From JBDRLU01 sp043812795 (lineage in GTDB: Bacteria; Chloroflexota; Dehalococcoidia; Dehalococcoidales; UBA2162): a DNA stretch of 64,000 bases. Of the stretch, positions 1 to 8,426 are shown piece by piece (position 1 is the stretch's first letter; each line of letters opens with the position of its first letter). The stretch is taken from assembly GCA_043812795.1 (NCBI GenBank), contig JBDRLU010000068.1, positions 20,730 to 84,729 on the forward strand, read 5' to 3'. The position numbers and the translations under genes are program-made. The notes under the pieces were generated by a model that was given only the letters and a program-made list of their open reading frames with translations, ran no database searches and was not told the origin of the DNA.

Positions 1-2
1 CC

Positions 3-542
3 AACGAGATATTGAACGGGGGACTGATTGCCGGCATGACTAAAGTGGGGGAGCTGTTCCGGGAGGACGAGATGTTCGTCCCGGAAGTACTCATGGCGGC
101 GAAAGCCATGCGCGCCGGTACGGAAGTGCTTGAACCACATCTTCTGGGTAAAGGTGCCAAGACTTTGGGGAAAGTGGTCCTGGGTACGGTGAAAGGGGAC
201 ATTCACGAAATCGGGAAAAACCTGGTTGCCATCATGCTCCGTGGCGCCGGCTTTGAAGTCGTTGATATCGGTGTTGAGGCACCGGCCGAGAAATTCGTGA
301 CTGCAGCCAAGAGCGAAGGAGCTCAAGTGGTGGGTATGTCATCCCTCCTTACCAGTAGTATGCCGGCCCTGAAAACTACCATTGAGGCGTTCAAAGCCGC
401 TGGCTTGCGTGATAGCGTAAAAATTATCGTCGGCGGGGCCGTAGTCACCCAGAAATACGCCGATGAGATTGGTGCCGACGGGTATGCTCCGGACGCGGGC
501 GCGGCTATCGATAAAGTTAAAACCATGGTCGGAATAAAATAG
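3..542 (+). CDS. Corrinoid (B12-binding) methyltransferase protein, 5' partial
   Basis: Cobalamin-binding carrier of the MtbC/MttC/MetH-module type. It would shuttle a methyl group between a methyltransferase and an acceptor in the cytosol. The reading frame is already open at the left edge (N-E-I-L-N-G-G-L-I before the first usable start), which matches the conserved helical cap of this family, so the first roughly 30 residues lie outside the window. The B12-binding signature GDIHEIGKNLV holds the DxHxxG motif whose His is the lower cobalt ligand. The GxVxxD-type Rossmann segment and a GGAVVTQKYADEIGAD end follow. It sits 10 bp before a homocysteine methyltransferase and is co-transcribed with a methyl-THF methyltransferase, so methionine synthesis by separate modules is likely. 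An upstream substrate methyltransferase cannot be excluded. Confidence 0.9.
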   Translation, partial: NEILNGGLIAGMTKVGELFREDEMFVPEVLMAAKAMRAGTEVLEPHLLGKGAKTLGKVVLGTVKGDIHEIGKNLVAIMLRGAGFEVVDIGVEAPAEKFVTAAKSEGAQVVGMSSLLTSSMPALKTTIEAFKAAGLRDSVKIIVGGAVVTQKYADEIGADGYAPDAGAAIDKVKTMVGIK

Positions 543-552
543 GAGGACGCAA

Positions 553-1437
553 ATGGGAGCTAACGTACTGGAAAGGTTAAAAACTGGTGTCCTGGTTAGA
601 TGCGGTCCGATACACACAATGCTGGCCCAATACGGACGTGACCTGGCAGAAAGTCAGAGTTTATGGAGTCTTGAGCATCCCGATGTATTTCAAAACGTAG
701 TGAAGCAGTATGTGGATGTTGGTTGTGACATCATCAGTGGCAATTATGGTGACGTCAACCGGCTGCGAATGAAGCGGCTCGGTCTGGAAAATAAGGTTTT
801 TGAATACACTGTCAAGCTGACTAAACTTACCACTGCCGTCGTCCCGTCGGACCGGCTGGTCGAAGCCGCTCTCGGGCCTATTGGTGGTTACCTCGAGCCG
901 GCCGGAGATATCACCGTCGATGAACTCTACGAGACCTGGAGTGAAGTACTGAGAGCATTGCTGGAGGCGGGTAGAGTTGACATAATTAGAGTCTCCATGT
1001 CGGAAATAGACCAGGTGGCTATCGGCATAAAAATAGTCAGAGAGCAGTGCAATCTGCCCGTTGTTTGTCCCGGTTCCTTTACACCAACAAAGAAAGGTAT
1101 CCGGACACAGACCGGCCTCGACCCGAAAGCAGTCGCCCAGAAGCTGACGGAACTGGGGGCGGATATCATCGGCACGCAGTGCGGCGTTATTTCACCCAAG
1201 GAGAATACCACCGTCCTGCAGGAAATGCACCAGGTTTCCGATAAGCCTCTTTTCGTGGTACCTAACGCCGGTAAGCCGGAACTTGTGGATGGCAAATCAG
1301 TCTGGCCGTTAACTCCGGAGGAGATGGCTGAGGAGACACCCAAGTGGGTTGCCGCGGGTGCCAAGATTATCGGCGGTTGCTGCGGCGTAACACCTCAGCA
1401 CATGGCCCGGGTCCGTGCTCTTATCGATAAAGCTTAG
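553..1437 (+). CDS. Homocysteine S-methyltransferase family protein
   Basis: Zinc thiolate methyltransferase of the Pfam S-methyl_trans/BHMT type, 294 aa. This is the size of a stand-alone homocysteine-binding domain (MetH module 1). The C-terminal GGCCGVTPQHM carries the paired zinc-ligand cysteines, and an earlier Cys in GTQCGV supplies the third. ATG follows AGGAGGACGCAA, a clear ribosome site. The likely reaction is methyl transfer from the methylated corrinoid protein encoded just upstream to homocysteine, giving methionine. It is the middle gene of a three-gene operon. The exact methyl acceptor is inferred from the family. Confidence 0.87.
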   Translation: MGANVLERLKTGVLVRCGPIHTMLAQYGRDLAESQSLWSLEHPDVFQNVVKQYVDVGCDIISGNYGDVNRLRMKRLGLENKVFEYTVKLTKLTTAVVPSDRLVEAALGPIGGYLEPAGDITVDELYETWSEVLRALLEAGRVDIIRVSMSEIDQVAIGIKIVREQCNLPVVCPGSFTPTKKGIRTQTGLDPKAVAQKLTELGADIIGTQCGVISPKENTTVLQEMHQVSDKPLFVVPNAGKPELVDGKSVWPLTPEEMAEETPKWVAAGAKIIGGCCGVTPQHMARVRALIDKA

Positions 1438-1446
1438 GGACGGCGC

Positions 1447-2244
1447 ATGATAATTATTGGCGAGCGCATTAATTCGAGCCGGCAGAAGGTGGCTGAGGCT
1501 ATCAACCAGCAGGATGCTACCTTTATTCAAAATGAGGCCCGCATGCAGGCAGAAACCGGGGCTGACTACCTTGATGTCAATGCCGGAGTTTTCGGCGAGG
1601 ATGAAGCAAAATATTTGGAGTGGTTAATCAGGGTTGTGCAGGAGGCCAGCGATAAGCCGCTGTGTATCGATTCGAGTAACCCCTCCGTCTTCGCTGCCGC
1701 TCTCAAGTTGTGCCAAGGAAGAGCTTTTCTCAACTCGGTCATGGCCCGTAAAGAAGACATTGACGCCGTTATCCCTTTGTTGAAGGAGTACCCCTGTAAT
1801 ATCGTCGCCATGTGTCTCGAAGGCCCAGAAGCAGAATTCGAGGGGACGAGCCGCCTTGCCATTGCTGACCGCATCATCGGTATGTTCACGGGACACGGTA
1901 TTGAGCTCGATAGAGTGTACCTCGACCCGGTGATTAAGCCTGTAGCGACCGACTCTAATGCGGGGATAATCGCCCTTAATACTATCCAGCAGGTTATCGA
2001 GAAGTACCCGCAGGTCCACACTGTCTGCGGGGTGAGCAATATCTCCTTCGGGCTTCCGCAACGGAAGCTGATAAACGGTGTCTTTGCGGCGATGGCCATC
2101 GAAAGGGGCTTGGATGCTCTTCTCGTTGACCCGTGCGACCAGAAACTGATGACTGACGTCTTTGCGGCTAACCTGCTCTCAGGCAAGGACGAATCTTGCC
2201 TAGGCTATATCAAAGCTTACCGGGGGGGGAAACTGGCCGGCTAA
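1447..2244 (+). CDS. Methyltetrahydrofolate:corrinoid methyltransferase (pterin-binding domain)
   Basis: TIM-barrel pterin-binding protein of the AcsE/MtgA/MetH-module-2 family, 265 aa. It begins MIIIGERINSSR, the family's N-terminal strand. It contains DYLDVNAG, the PLCIDSSNP strand and a DPVIKP loop, all typical folate-contact segments. Expected role: moving the methyl group between methyl-tetrahydrofolate and the corrinoid protein at 3-542. The gene starts 10 bp after the homocysteine methyltransferase and ends the operon. Direction of methyl flow (into methionine or into tetrahydrofolate for catabolism) cannot be read from the sequence. Confidence 0.87.
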   Translation: MIIIGERINSSRQKVAEAINQQDATFIQNEARMQAETGADYLDVNAGVFGEDEAKYLEWLIRVVQEASDKPLCIDSSNPSVFAAALKLCQGRAFLNSVMARKEDIDAVIPLLKEYPCNIVAMCLEGPEAEFEGTSRLAIADRIIGMFTGHGIELDRVYLDPVIKPVATDSNAGIIALNTIQQVIEKYPQVHTVCGVSNISFGLPQRKLINGVFAAMAIERGLDALLVDPCDQKLMTDVFAANLLSGKDESCLGYIKAYRGGKLAG

Positions 2245-2349
2245 TGGTACTGCCTGCGTACTTCTATTTAGCGCAGGGTATTGGACATAAGTACTTTAGC
2301 TTACGGGTGCCTTTTTAAACTAAGTATTTAAAGTGGCCGAATTCAGTAT

Positions 2350-2355
2350 TATAAT
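2350..2355 (+). promoter_or_regulatory. Probable -10 element upstream of the 2433 gene
   Basis: TATAAT at 2350-2355. The only candidate -35 is a weak TTTAAA at 2327-2332, 17 bp upstream. It lies in the 188-bp gap between the methyltransferase operon and the next gene, so the membrane protein and cytochromes probably form a separate transcript. Confidence 0.4.
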
Positions 2356-2432
2356 GGAAGCCGTGAGTTGAGCTGGATGGTATCATAGTGATGGGTGAGG
2401 AAGGGAAGGCGGAGGTTACGAAGGAGGCTCAG

Positions 2433-2723
2433 ATGCAAAAATATTACGGCGGAGAACCAGTGGACAGAGGGACTTACCTAGGACTGAAGACTGCCGAGTT
2501 CGTCCAGGCTCACGTTAACGGTACCATTCTCCCGGGAGGGAGAGAAGTCAAGTTCCTGAGAGTGCCCGCCGCCCTTCTTTTCCTGGGCGGTCCGCTTATT
2601 GCCCTGGCCTATATCATCTTCCTGCCGGCCACCGGCATCGGCGGTCTGTTCGTCCTCGCTGCTGTCAAGGTGAAAAACCTGGTCGGCGTCGGCAAGCGGG
2701 CTGTGCAGCACACGCAGGAATGA
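2433..2723 (+). CDS. Hypothetical small membrane protein
   Basis: Ninety-six residues if started at the ATG at 2433, which follows a strong AAGGAGG with a 5-nt spacer. An upstream in-frame GTG (2388) has no comparable ribosome site. The N-terminal half is soluble (MQKYYGGEPVDRGTYLG). Residues about 45-80 form one or two hydrophobic helices (LRVPAALLFLGGPLIALAY, then PATGIGGLFVLAAV), and the tail is basic. I do not recognise the family. It lies 55 bp upstream of a multihaem cytochrome and may be co-transcribed with it. Confidence 0.65.
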   Translation: MQKYYGGEPVDRGTYLGLKTAEFVQAHVNGTILPGGREVKFLRVPAALLFLGGPLIALAYIIFLPATGIGGLFVLAAVKVKNLVGVGKRAVQHTQE

Positions 2724-2778
2724 AATATATCATGAAGATAAGGAGCGAGAACGGGTTGGTCAGGAATAGAAAAGAGCG

Positions 2779-3870
2779 ATGACTATCCGAAAGTTCATTA
2801 CCCCCTTGGTTATAATGGCGGTAATAGTCCTGGCCATCCTGTGGCTCTCCAGCCAGCCGATTAAGGCCACTCCGCTTGACGCTCCCGAAATACCCCACGG
2901 TATTGCCGGCTACGAAGACTGCGTGGCTTGCCACAATACCAATAATATCGAAGCTACCGAGGTACCCCACGCCGGCCTACCGGCAAGCTCCTGTACCACC
3001 TGCCATCAAGCCGCAGCCCAGACCACGACAACAACGGCGACGACGAACGGTGCTGATTGTACTATCTGCCACGGTGATACGGGTTTACACATGATACTAG
3101 CCGATGGTGCCACGCTATCCCTTTATGTTGCCGAGGCGGACTTCAGCAACTCGGTACACGGTAAAGTACTACAATGTCAGTCATGCCATGCCGGCTATGC
3201 CGAGAAGCACCCGGAAAATACGGCAAAGAGCCTGGCCGAATATAAACTCTCTCAGGAAGGTGTCTGTGCCCAATGCCATGGCACCGTTGCCGGTACCTAT
3301 ATGACCAGCGTCCACGGGCAGTCGCGGCAAGCCGGCAACTATCAGGACTTGCCGGGCTGTGTTGAATGCCACGGGGCACATGCCGTCCAGCCGGCCGCGA
3401 CGGCCAGTTTCCGTGCTGAGTCCATCGCTTTGTGTAGCAGCTGCCACGCTGACAAAGAACTGATGTCACGTTACGGGGTTTCGACCGACGTTGTCAGCAC
3501 CTACCTCTCCGATTTTCACGGGCGTACCAGCCTCTTGCAGGTAAAACAGGGGGAGCCGGCGGAGATAAAGGAAGCCGTCTGTACCGATTGTCATGGCGTC
3601 CATGACATAATGAAGCCAGATGCGGCCAACTCCTCCGTGATGAAGGAGAACCTTTTAGCTACCTGCCAGAAGTGTCACCCCGATGCGACGGCGAACTTTC
3701 CCACCGCCTGGATGTCCCATTATCAGCCGACCGTGACCAAGACGCCCCTGGTCATCATCGCCCGCGGGTTTTACTGGGTAATGATACCGTTTACCATCTT
3801 TGGCCTCATGGTGCATATCGGGTTCGACGTCTGGCGGAGAACGAAAAACAGGCGAAATGGACATAATTAA
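2779..3870 (+). CDS. Nine-haem c-type cytochrome, membrane-anchored
   Basis: 363 aa with nine CxxCH haem-attachment motifs, first Cys at about residues 48, 72, 94, 133, 163, 194, 219, 268 and 296. An N-terminal signal anchor spans roughly residues 7-25, and a second transmembrane helix lies at about 332-350 near the C terminus. The haem domain should therefore be outside the cytoplasmic membrane and tethered at both ends. Many additional His residues (SVHG, DFHG, GAHAV) could be distal ligands. The next gene, 20 bp downstream, is a cytochrome b, so together they probably form a quinol-to-periplasm (or reverse) electron conduit. No catalytic partner is adjacent. Confidence 0.9.
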   Translation: MTIRKFITPLVIMAVIVLAILWLSSQPIKATPLDAPEIPHGIAGYEDCVACHNTNNIEATEVPHAGLPASSCTTCHQAAAQTTTTTATTNGADCTICHGDTGLHMILADGATLSLYVAEADFSNSVHGKVLQCQSCHAGYAEKHPENTAKSLAEYKLSQEGVCAQCHGTVAGTYMTSVHGQSRQAGNYQDLPGCVECHGAHAVQPAATASFRAESIALCSSCHADKELMSRYGVSTDVVSTYLSDFHGRTSLLQVKQGEPAEIKEAVCTDCHGVHDIMKPDAANSSVMKENLLATCQKCHPDATANFPTAWMSHYQPTVTKTPLVIIARGFYWVMIPFTIFGLMVHIGFDVWRRTKNRRNGHN

Positions 3871-3890
3871 GTTAGCCGGGAGTTACGAAG

Positions 3891-4676
3891 ATGGCCGAAA
3901 GTGAATATTTTGTCCGTTTCAGTTTAAGGCGACGAATTGAGCATGCGGCGCTCATCGTCACTTTCACGACGCTGGTGGTGACCGGCCTGACCCAGAAATT
4001 TTATACCGCCGGCGTAGCGGAGTGGCTTATCCTCCACCTCGGTGGTATCGAGACGGTACGTATTATTCACCGTATTTTCGCCGCCATTTTTACTCTCAGC
4101 GTGCTCTACCATCTGGTCAGCGTCACTTACGATGTGCTGGTCCGCCACTCGCGCCTGACAATGATACCGACGCGGAAAGACTTTGCCGACGTTCTCGATT
4201 ATCTGAAATATACCATCGGCTTCAGAAAGGAGCCGCCGCAGTACGGCCGGTATAACTACCGCCAGACATTCGAATACTGGGGGATGATGTTCGGCAGCAC
4301 CATTATTATCGTTACCGGTTTTGTCCTCGCTTTTCCCATTGCTGTCACCAGGTTTCTTCCCGGGCAAGTAGTGGTGGCTTCGGTCGTTTTCCACGGCTGG
4401 GAAGCTACGCTGGCCTTGCTGACTATTCTTGTCTGGCACGTCTACGAAGCCTTCCTGAAACCCGGTGTCTTCCCCGGCGACTTCAGTATCTTTACCGGCA
4501 AAATCTCCAAAGAAGAGATGCTGGAGGAACATGGTCTTGAGTATGCTGAAATAGCCAGTGAAAAACTTGAGCCGGTCCCCGTGGAAGTTGTTAGCGAGCA
4601 AATCCCGCCGGCTCCGCCGTCAGAAATAGAACATAGTTCTAGACCGGAAGACCAAAAACTTCCCCCAGAAAACTAG
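3891..4676 (+). CDS. Cytochrome b561 / formate-dehydrogenase gamma-type membrane subunit
   Basis: 261 aa with about four transmembrane helices: HAALIVTFTTLVVTGL, IIHRIFAAIFTLSVLYHLV, a helix near GSTIIIVTGFVLAFPIAV, and VVFHGWEATLALLTILVWHVYE. These carry His residues placed as in di-haem cytochrome b subunits of formate dehydrogenases and hydrogenases. The C-terminal 60 residues are Pro/Glu-rich and probably cytoplasmic. Role by family: exchange of electrons with menaquinone inside the membrane. It follows the nine-haem cytochrome by 20 bp and is presumably its partner. No matching dehydrogenase catalytic subunit is in the window. Confidence 0.85.
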   Translation: MAESEYFVRFSLRRRIEHAALIVTFTTLVVTGLTQKFYTAGVAEWLILHLGGIETVRIIHRIFAAIFTLSVLYHLVSVTYDVLVRHSRLTMIPTRKDFADVLDYLKYTIGFRKEPPQYGRYNYRQTFEYWGMMFGSTIIIVTGFVLAFPIAVTRFLPGQVVVASVVFHGWEATLALLTILVWHVYEAFLKPGVFPGDFSIFTGKISKEEMLEEHGLEYAEIASEKLEPVPVEVVSEQIPPAPPSEIEHSSRPEDQKLPPEN

Positions 4677-4693
4677 GAAAAATCTGGGGCTTT

Positions 4694-5029
4694 TCATACG
4701 CCCACTTTCTTGATGAAAGTTTTGTTAATTGGTGGGAAATTAACTATAAACACGATAATTCCAATAATACCAACTACCGAAAAGAAATATCTCTGGTCTT
4801 GAAATAACCTAACCCATACAGGATTAGTTGCTGGAGATGAACGACTTGCGAATTCAGGTCTGTCTGTTCCCACATCACGAGCAATGTAGCGTCCGGTTCT
4901 ATAAGTCTCGCCTTGTGGATACGCATTATGGGCAATGCCGAGTGGGACTAAGACCGAGAGCGTAATTACCAAAGCTATCATTGATATGACCCATTGCCGT
5001 TTTGATGCTTTAACCTTTGTTCCATCCAT
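4694..5029 (-). CDS. Hypothetical two-helix membrane protein
   Basis: 111 aa from an ATG at 5029 preceded by AAAGAGG. An open frame continues to 5188, but that extension runs into the divergent neighbour's start and looks non-genuine. A basic N terminus (KVKASKRQW) is followed by a helix ISMIALVITLSVLVPLGIA. A polar loop of about 45 residues comes next, then a second helix (YFFSVVGIIGIIVFIV) and a basic tail, giving an extracytoplasmic loop. It is AT-richer than the flanking genes, like the divergent HEPN-like gene. I do not recognise the family. Confidence 0.55.
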   Translation of the reverse strand: MDGTKVKASKRQWVISMIALVITLSVLVPLGIAHNAYPQGETYRTGRYIARDVGTDRPEFASRSSPATNPVWVRLFQDQRYFFSVVGIIGIIVFIVNFPPINKTFIKKVGV

Positions 5030-5170
5030 AGCGCGCCTCTTTTCTAAGTTTAGCACAAATTCACCTTTGTACCGTAATGCAAAAGACCATGCGTAAGCGA
5101 CATAACATATATAGTGCGAAGCATATAATAGGAGATAGTTAATAAATATAGGCAAGAGGAGGGATAAAAG

Positions 5171-5800
5171 ATGGATACCATTAAACATACCAATTCAGGA
5201 AAGGCAAAGCCATTCAAAGGCTCTGGTATGAAAGGAGAGAGCCTATTTCATACTTTTATTATTAATGTCGTAGCGAGAGAACTTGAAGTTATTAGCGCTA
5301 ATTATGGGAAACGTCTCTCTTATATAAGCAAGGCTAAGGATGACCGTCTGCTGGCTGTGGCTGGTGCCTTAGCTGTAGAGGATGCATTAGATAGTCTTCT
5401 TATAGCATATATACCTAAATATAAAATCCTTAAGGATAATAAAGATATAACCTTCGCAATAAAGACAGATCTGATGCGTTCACTAAAACTAATTCCGGCG
5501 CATCTTTTAAGGGCAGTAGAAGTTATCCGTAAAATCAGAAACGAATTTGCTCATGAATTACACATAGACCATTTTGATTTGATAAGCACGAGAAATAAAG
5601 ATGAATTGACTAGAATATTTATAGAACTGCATCCCGAAGATGATGCCAATAGTTACGTATTATCGAGAATGTTTGGGACAATAATTTCAGGCTTACTTGC
5701 ATGTTTTGGCGCTTACGCTTCTAATTTAAGATTAGCAAGAGAATATATCTATAGTGAAGATTTCCAGGGCCAGATAAGAGAGATAATAAAGGCAACTTAG
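5171..5800 (+). CDS. HEPN / MltR-like all-helical protein
   Basis: 209 aa, predicted all alpha-helical. IRKIRNEFAHEL (R123, N124, H128) is the RNxxxH signature of HEPN domains and also the conserved motif of MltR (mannitol repressor)-like proteins. The preceding AVEDALDSLLIAYI...YKIL and KTDLMRSLKLIP segments resemble the MltR helix pattern. HEPN proteins are often RNases of toxin or defence systems, whereas MltR-type members are regulators with unclear activity. The sequence alone does not decide between them. Codon use is AT-rich compared with the surroundings, suggesting acquisition. ATG follows GGAGGGATAAAAG. Confidence 0.68.
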   Translation: MDTIKHTNSGKAKPFKGSGMKGESLFHTFIINVVARELEVISANYGKRLSYISKAKDDRLLAVAGALAVEDALDSLLIAYIPKYKILKDNKDITFAIKTDLMRSLKLIPAHLLRAVEVIRKIRNEFAHELHIDHFDLISTRNKDELTRIFIELHPEDDANSYVLSRMFGTIISGLLACFGAYASNLRLAREYIYSEDFQGQIREIIKAT

Positions 5801-6016
5801 AAATAAATTCCTTGTCGAATACCTCTGTAAAACTAAAAGCGAATTACAGGACTTTTAAAGTCCCTTATTAGGGGACAGTCGAGGTCACGAAAGCGCTTTT
5901 TCTATTAGTCCGCAAAATTAATGAAAATCCACCATGCAAAACATGGCTTTAAGCCCATGATAAGTAGATAATTACCTGAAAAGACGTTAAGAAGCCTTAA
6001 AATCGATTACAGTGCG
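5801..6016. other. Intergenic region, AT-rich
   Basis: 216 bp between convergent genes. It holds a short palindrome (GGACTTTTAAAGTCC, about 5849-5863) and a CATG..CATGG..CCCATG inverted pattern near 5932-5960. No gene and no convincing terminator was seen. Confidence 0.4.
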
Positions 6017-7081
6017 TTACTTCTCACTACCAGTAAAAAACGGCTCCGGCCGGCCTAAAATTCGGGCGACTTGCTCCAGCAGGTTTTGCAGCCCCCATTT
6101 TCGGGTGGCGGAAACGAGGACCGTATTCTCACTGACCGGCACGGCCTGTTGCGCCAGATAATCCATGGCTTGTTCTTCGTTCCAGGTCTGTTTCTTGTCC
6201 AGCAACAAATCGATTTTATTCAGTACCGTAATTCTTGGCTTGTTACCGAGGTCGAGGTCGGCTAAAGTTTCCTCCACCACCTGGTATTGCTCTGAAGCAT
6301 TATGTGAAGCCATATCGACGACATGGAGGAGCACATTCGCCTCGGCCAGTTCTTCGAGGGTGGCGCGAAAAGCCGTCACGATAGTCGGCGGCAGCTTGCG
6401 GATAAAACCCACCGTATCCGATAATAAGACCGTCCTTTTGTCCGGCAGAGTAATACGGCGGGTGGTGGGGTCGAGGGTGGCAAAAAGCCTGTTCTCCACG
6501 AAGACGCCCGCCTGGCTGAGGGCATTGAACAGAGTGCTTTTACCGGTGTTGGTATAGCCGACGATAGCCACGACGGGCACGGCCCTTTTCTGCCGCTGGT
6601 GGCGGTACAGCTGGCGATGTTTTCTGACTTCTTCAATCTGCGTCTTCAGGCGATGTATTTTCTGGCGGAGAAGACGACGGTCGGTCTCGAGCTGTGATTC
6701 ACCGGGGCCACGTGTGCCGATGCCGCCGCCCAGCCTTTCCAGATGACGCCACTGTCCGGCCAGGCGCGGGTAAAGGTACTCGTGCTGGGCCAGCTCGACC
6801 TGCAGTTGTCCCTCGCGGGTGCGGGCACGCCGGGCAAAAATGTCCAATATCAGGGCGACGCGGTCGATTATCTTGACCTGAAGGAACTCTTCCAGATTGT
6901 GCTGTTGCTGCGGCGAAAGCTCATCGTCAATGATAACGACGTCGAAGTTCAGGTTGTCTTTTTGCGCGAGCAGTTCGGTAAGTTTGCCTTTGCCGAGGTA
7001 ATGTGTGCCCGAAGGTTGCGGCAAGTGCTGGATAATCCGGCCGACCACTTCTGCCTCGGCGGTCCTGGCTAACTGGGCCAA
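6017..7081 (-). CDS. hflX: GTPase HflX (ribosome-associated)
   Basis: HflX family GTPase that binds the 50S subunit and rescues or splits stalled ribosomes. The order is an N-terminal HflX domain, a glycine-rich linker (ERLGGGIGTRGPGESQLETD), and a G domain with P-loop GYTNTGKSTLF, switch DTVGFIRKLP and NKID. The first ordinary start is a TTG at 7081 (354 aa). The same frame stays open upstream and encodes the family's expected N terminus (ETRTATERAFLVSVATRD, then DSLEELAQL) back to the dapL stop, with no ATG, GTG or TTG in that stretch. An ATC at 7187-7189 after AGGGAGAAAC could be the true start (390 aa), or a base may be wrong. It is last in the dapF-dapL-hflX operon. Confidence 0.9.
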   Translation of the reverse strand: MAQLARTAEAEVVGRIIQHLPQPSGTHYLGKGKLTELLAQKDNLNFDVVIIDDELSPQQQHNLEEFLQVKIIDRVALILDIFARRARTREGQLQVELAQHEYLYPRLAGQWRHLERLGGGIGTRGPGESQLETDRRLLRQKIHRLKTQIEEVRKHRQLYRHQRQKRAVPVVAIVGYTNTGKSTLFNALSQAGVFVENRLFATLDPTTRRITLPDKRTVLLSDTVGFIRKLPPTIVTAFRATLEELAEANVLLHVVDMASHNASEQYQVVEETLADLDLGNKPRITVLNKIDLLLDKKQTWNEEQAMDYLAQQAVPVSENTVLVSATRKWGLQNLLEQVARILGRPEPFFTGSEK

Positions 7082-7210
7082 CTCTTCCAGAGAGTCCTCG
7101 GCAGACCATCCCCCGGTATTGTCTCTGGTGGCAACACTTACCAGGAATGCCCGTTCCGTGGCTGTCCGTGTTTCAACAGTGCCTTTGATGTTTCTCCCTG
7201 AAACTTTATG

Positions 7211-8401
7211 TCAACTCACTTTACCGGTCAGTTTCTTTTTATTATCGCACCAGTTGGTCAGCCGTGATAAGCCTTTGACGAGGCTGGAATCAGCGATAGT
7301 CAGCGACAGGCGGATGTAGCCTTCGCCACTCGGCCCATAACCGATGCCGGGCGTAACTACCACGCCCACCTGGTCGAGTAGTTCGGTGGCGAAGTCCACG
7401 GAATTATAGCCTTCGGGTACTTTCGCCCAGACGTATAGACTTGCCTTCGGTGCCTTCGCCTTGAGGCCGATGCTATTCAAGGTCTCCACCACCAGGTCGC
7501 GGCGCTTCTGATAGATGGTGTTGTGCTCCTGGATGCAGTCCTGTGGCCCCAGCAAGGCTTCGATGGCCATATACTGGATGGCCTGCGGAATACCCGAATC
7601 GAGGTTCGATTTGACGGTCTTCAGGGCATTCACCATGTCGGCATTACCGACGACCATACCGATGCGCCAGCCGGTCATGTTATACGTTTTGGACAGGGAA
7701 TGGAACTCAACGCCAACGTCTCTCGCTCCCCTGGCCTGCAGGAAGCTGACGGGGCGATAGCCATCGAAGGCGACCTCGCTGTACGGTCCGTCATGGCAGA
7801 TAGCTATATCGTAGCGCCTGGCGAATTCGACGGCCCGGTTGAAGAAATCGAGTCCGGCTACGGCGCCCGTCGGGTTATTCGGGTAGTTCAGCCAGAGTAG
7901 CTTGGCCTTTTTGGCGACGGTCTCGGGGATACTTTCCAAGTCCGGTAAAAAACCGCTCTCTTCAGCGAGGGGCAAATAGTAAGGTTTGCCGCCGGCGAGT
8001 GTCGTCCCGATAGAATAGACCGGATAGGCCGGGTCGGGCACTAAGGCTGTATCTCCCGGGTCGATAAAGCACAGGGCAATATGGGCGATACCTTCTTTTG
8101 CGCCGATGAGCGGCAAGACTTCCCTGTCCGGGTCGAGGGTAATACCGAAGCGGCGGCGGTACCACTCGGCCACAGCCCGGCGCAGTTCCGGCAGGCTATC
8201 GGACTCAGGGTAGCGGTGGTTGGCTGGGTCGCGGGCCGCTTCGCACAGTCGGTTGATGATATGCGGCGGTGTCGGGATATCCGGGTCCCCGATGCCGAAG
8301 GTGACCACTTCCTCGCCCTTGGCCCGCTTGGCCGCAATCTTCTTGCTGATTTCAACAAAAAGGTAGGGCGGCAGGCTGGCAATTCGTTTGGCCATTCTCA
8401 T
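7211..8401 (-). CDS. dapL: LL-diaminopimelate aminotransferase (DapL-type)
   Basis: PLP-dependent class I/II aminotransferase, 396 aa from the ATG at 8401, which has AGGGGG six bases upstream. Longer TTG/GTG starts at 8419/8416 lack a site. TFGIGDPDIPTP at the N terminus, NHRYPESDSLPELRRAV, NYPNNPTGAV and the SLSKTYNMTGWRIG segment with the Schiff-base lysine (about K238) match the DapL branch. DapL converts tetrahydrodipicolinate directly to LL-diaminopimelate. It follows dapF by 25 bp, which supports the DapL assignment over a generic aspartate aminotransferase. Lysine supply is the likely purpose, as no peptidoglycan genes are seen at the dcw locus. Confidence 0.88.
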   Translation of the reverse strand: MRMAKRIASLPPYLFVEISKKIAAKRAKGEEVVTFGIGDPDIPTPPHIINRLCEAARDPANHRYPESDSLPELRRAVAEWYRRRFGITLDPDREVLPLIGAKEGIAHIALCFIDPGDTALVPDPAYPVYSIGTTLAGGKPYYLPLAEESGFLPDLESIPETVAKKAKLLWLNYPNNPTGAVAGLDFFNRAVEFARRYDIAICHDGPYSEVAFDGYRPVSFLQARGARDVGVEFHSLSKTYNMTGWRIGMVVGNADMVNALKTVKSNLDSGIPQAIQYMAIEALLGPQDCIQEHNTIYQKRRDLVVETLNSIGLKAKAPKASLYVWAKVPEGYNSVDFATELLDQVGVVVTPGIGYGPSGEGYIRLSLTIADSSLVKGLSRLTNWCDNKKKLTGKVS

Positions 8402-8426
8402 CTCAGTCCCCCTCACCAAAACTTAT

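Noticed and set aside
5029..5188. Longer form of the 4694 membrane protein
   Set aside because: It would overlap the start of the divergent HEPN-like gene; the ATG at 5029 has a better site and gives a normal topology.
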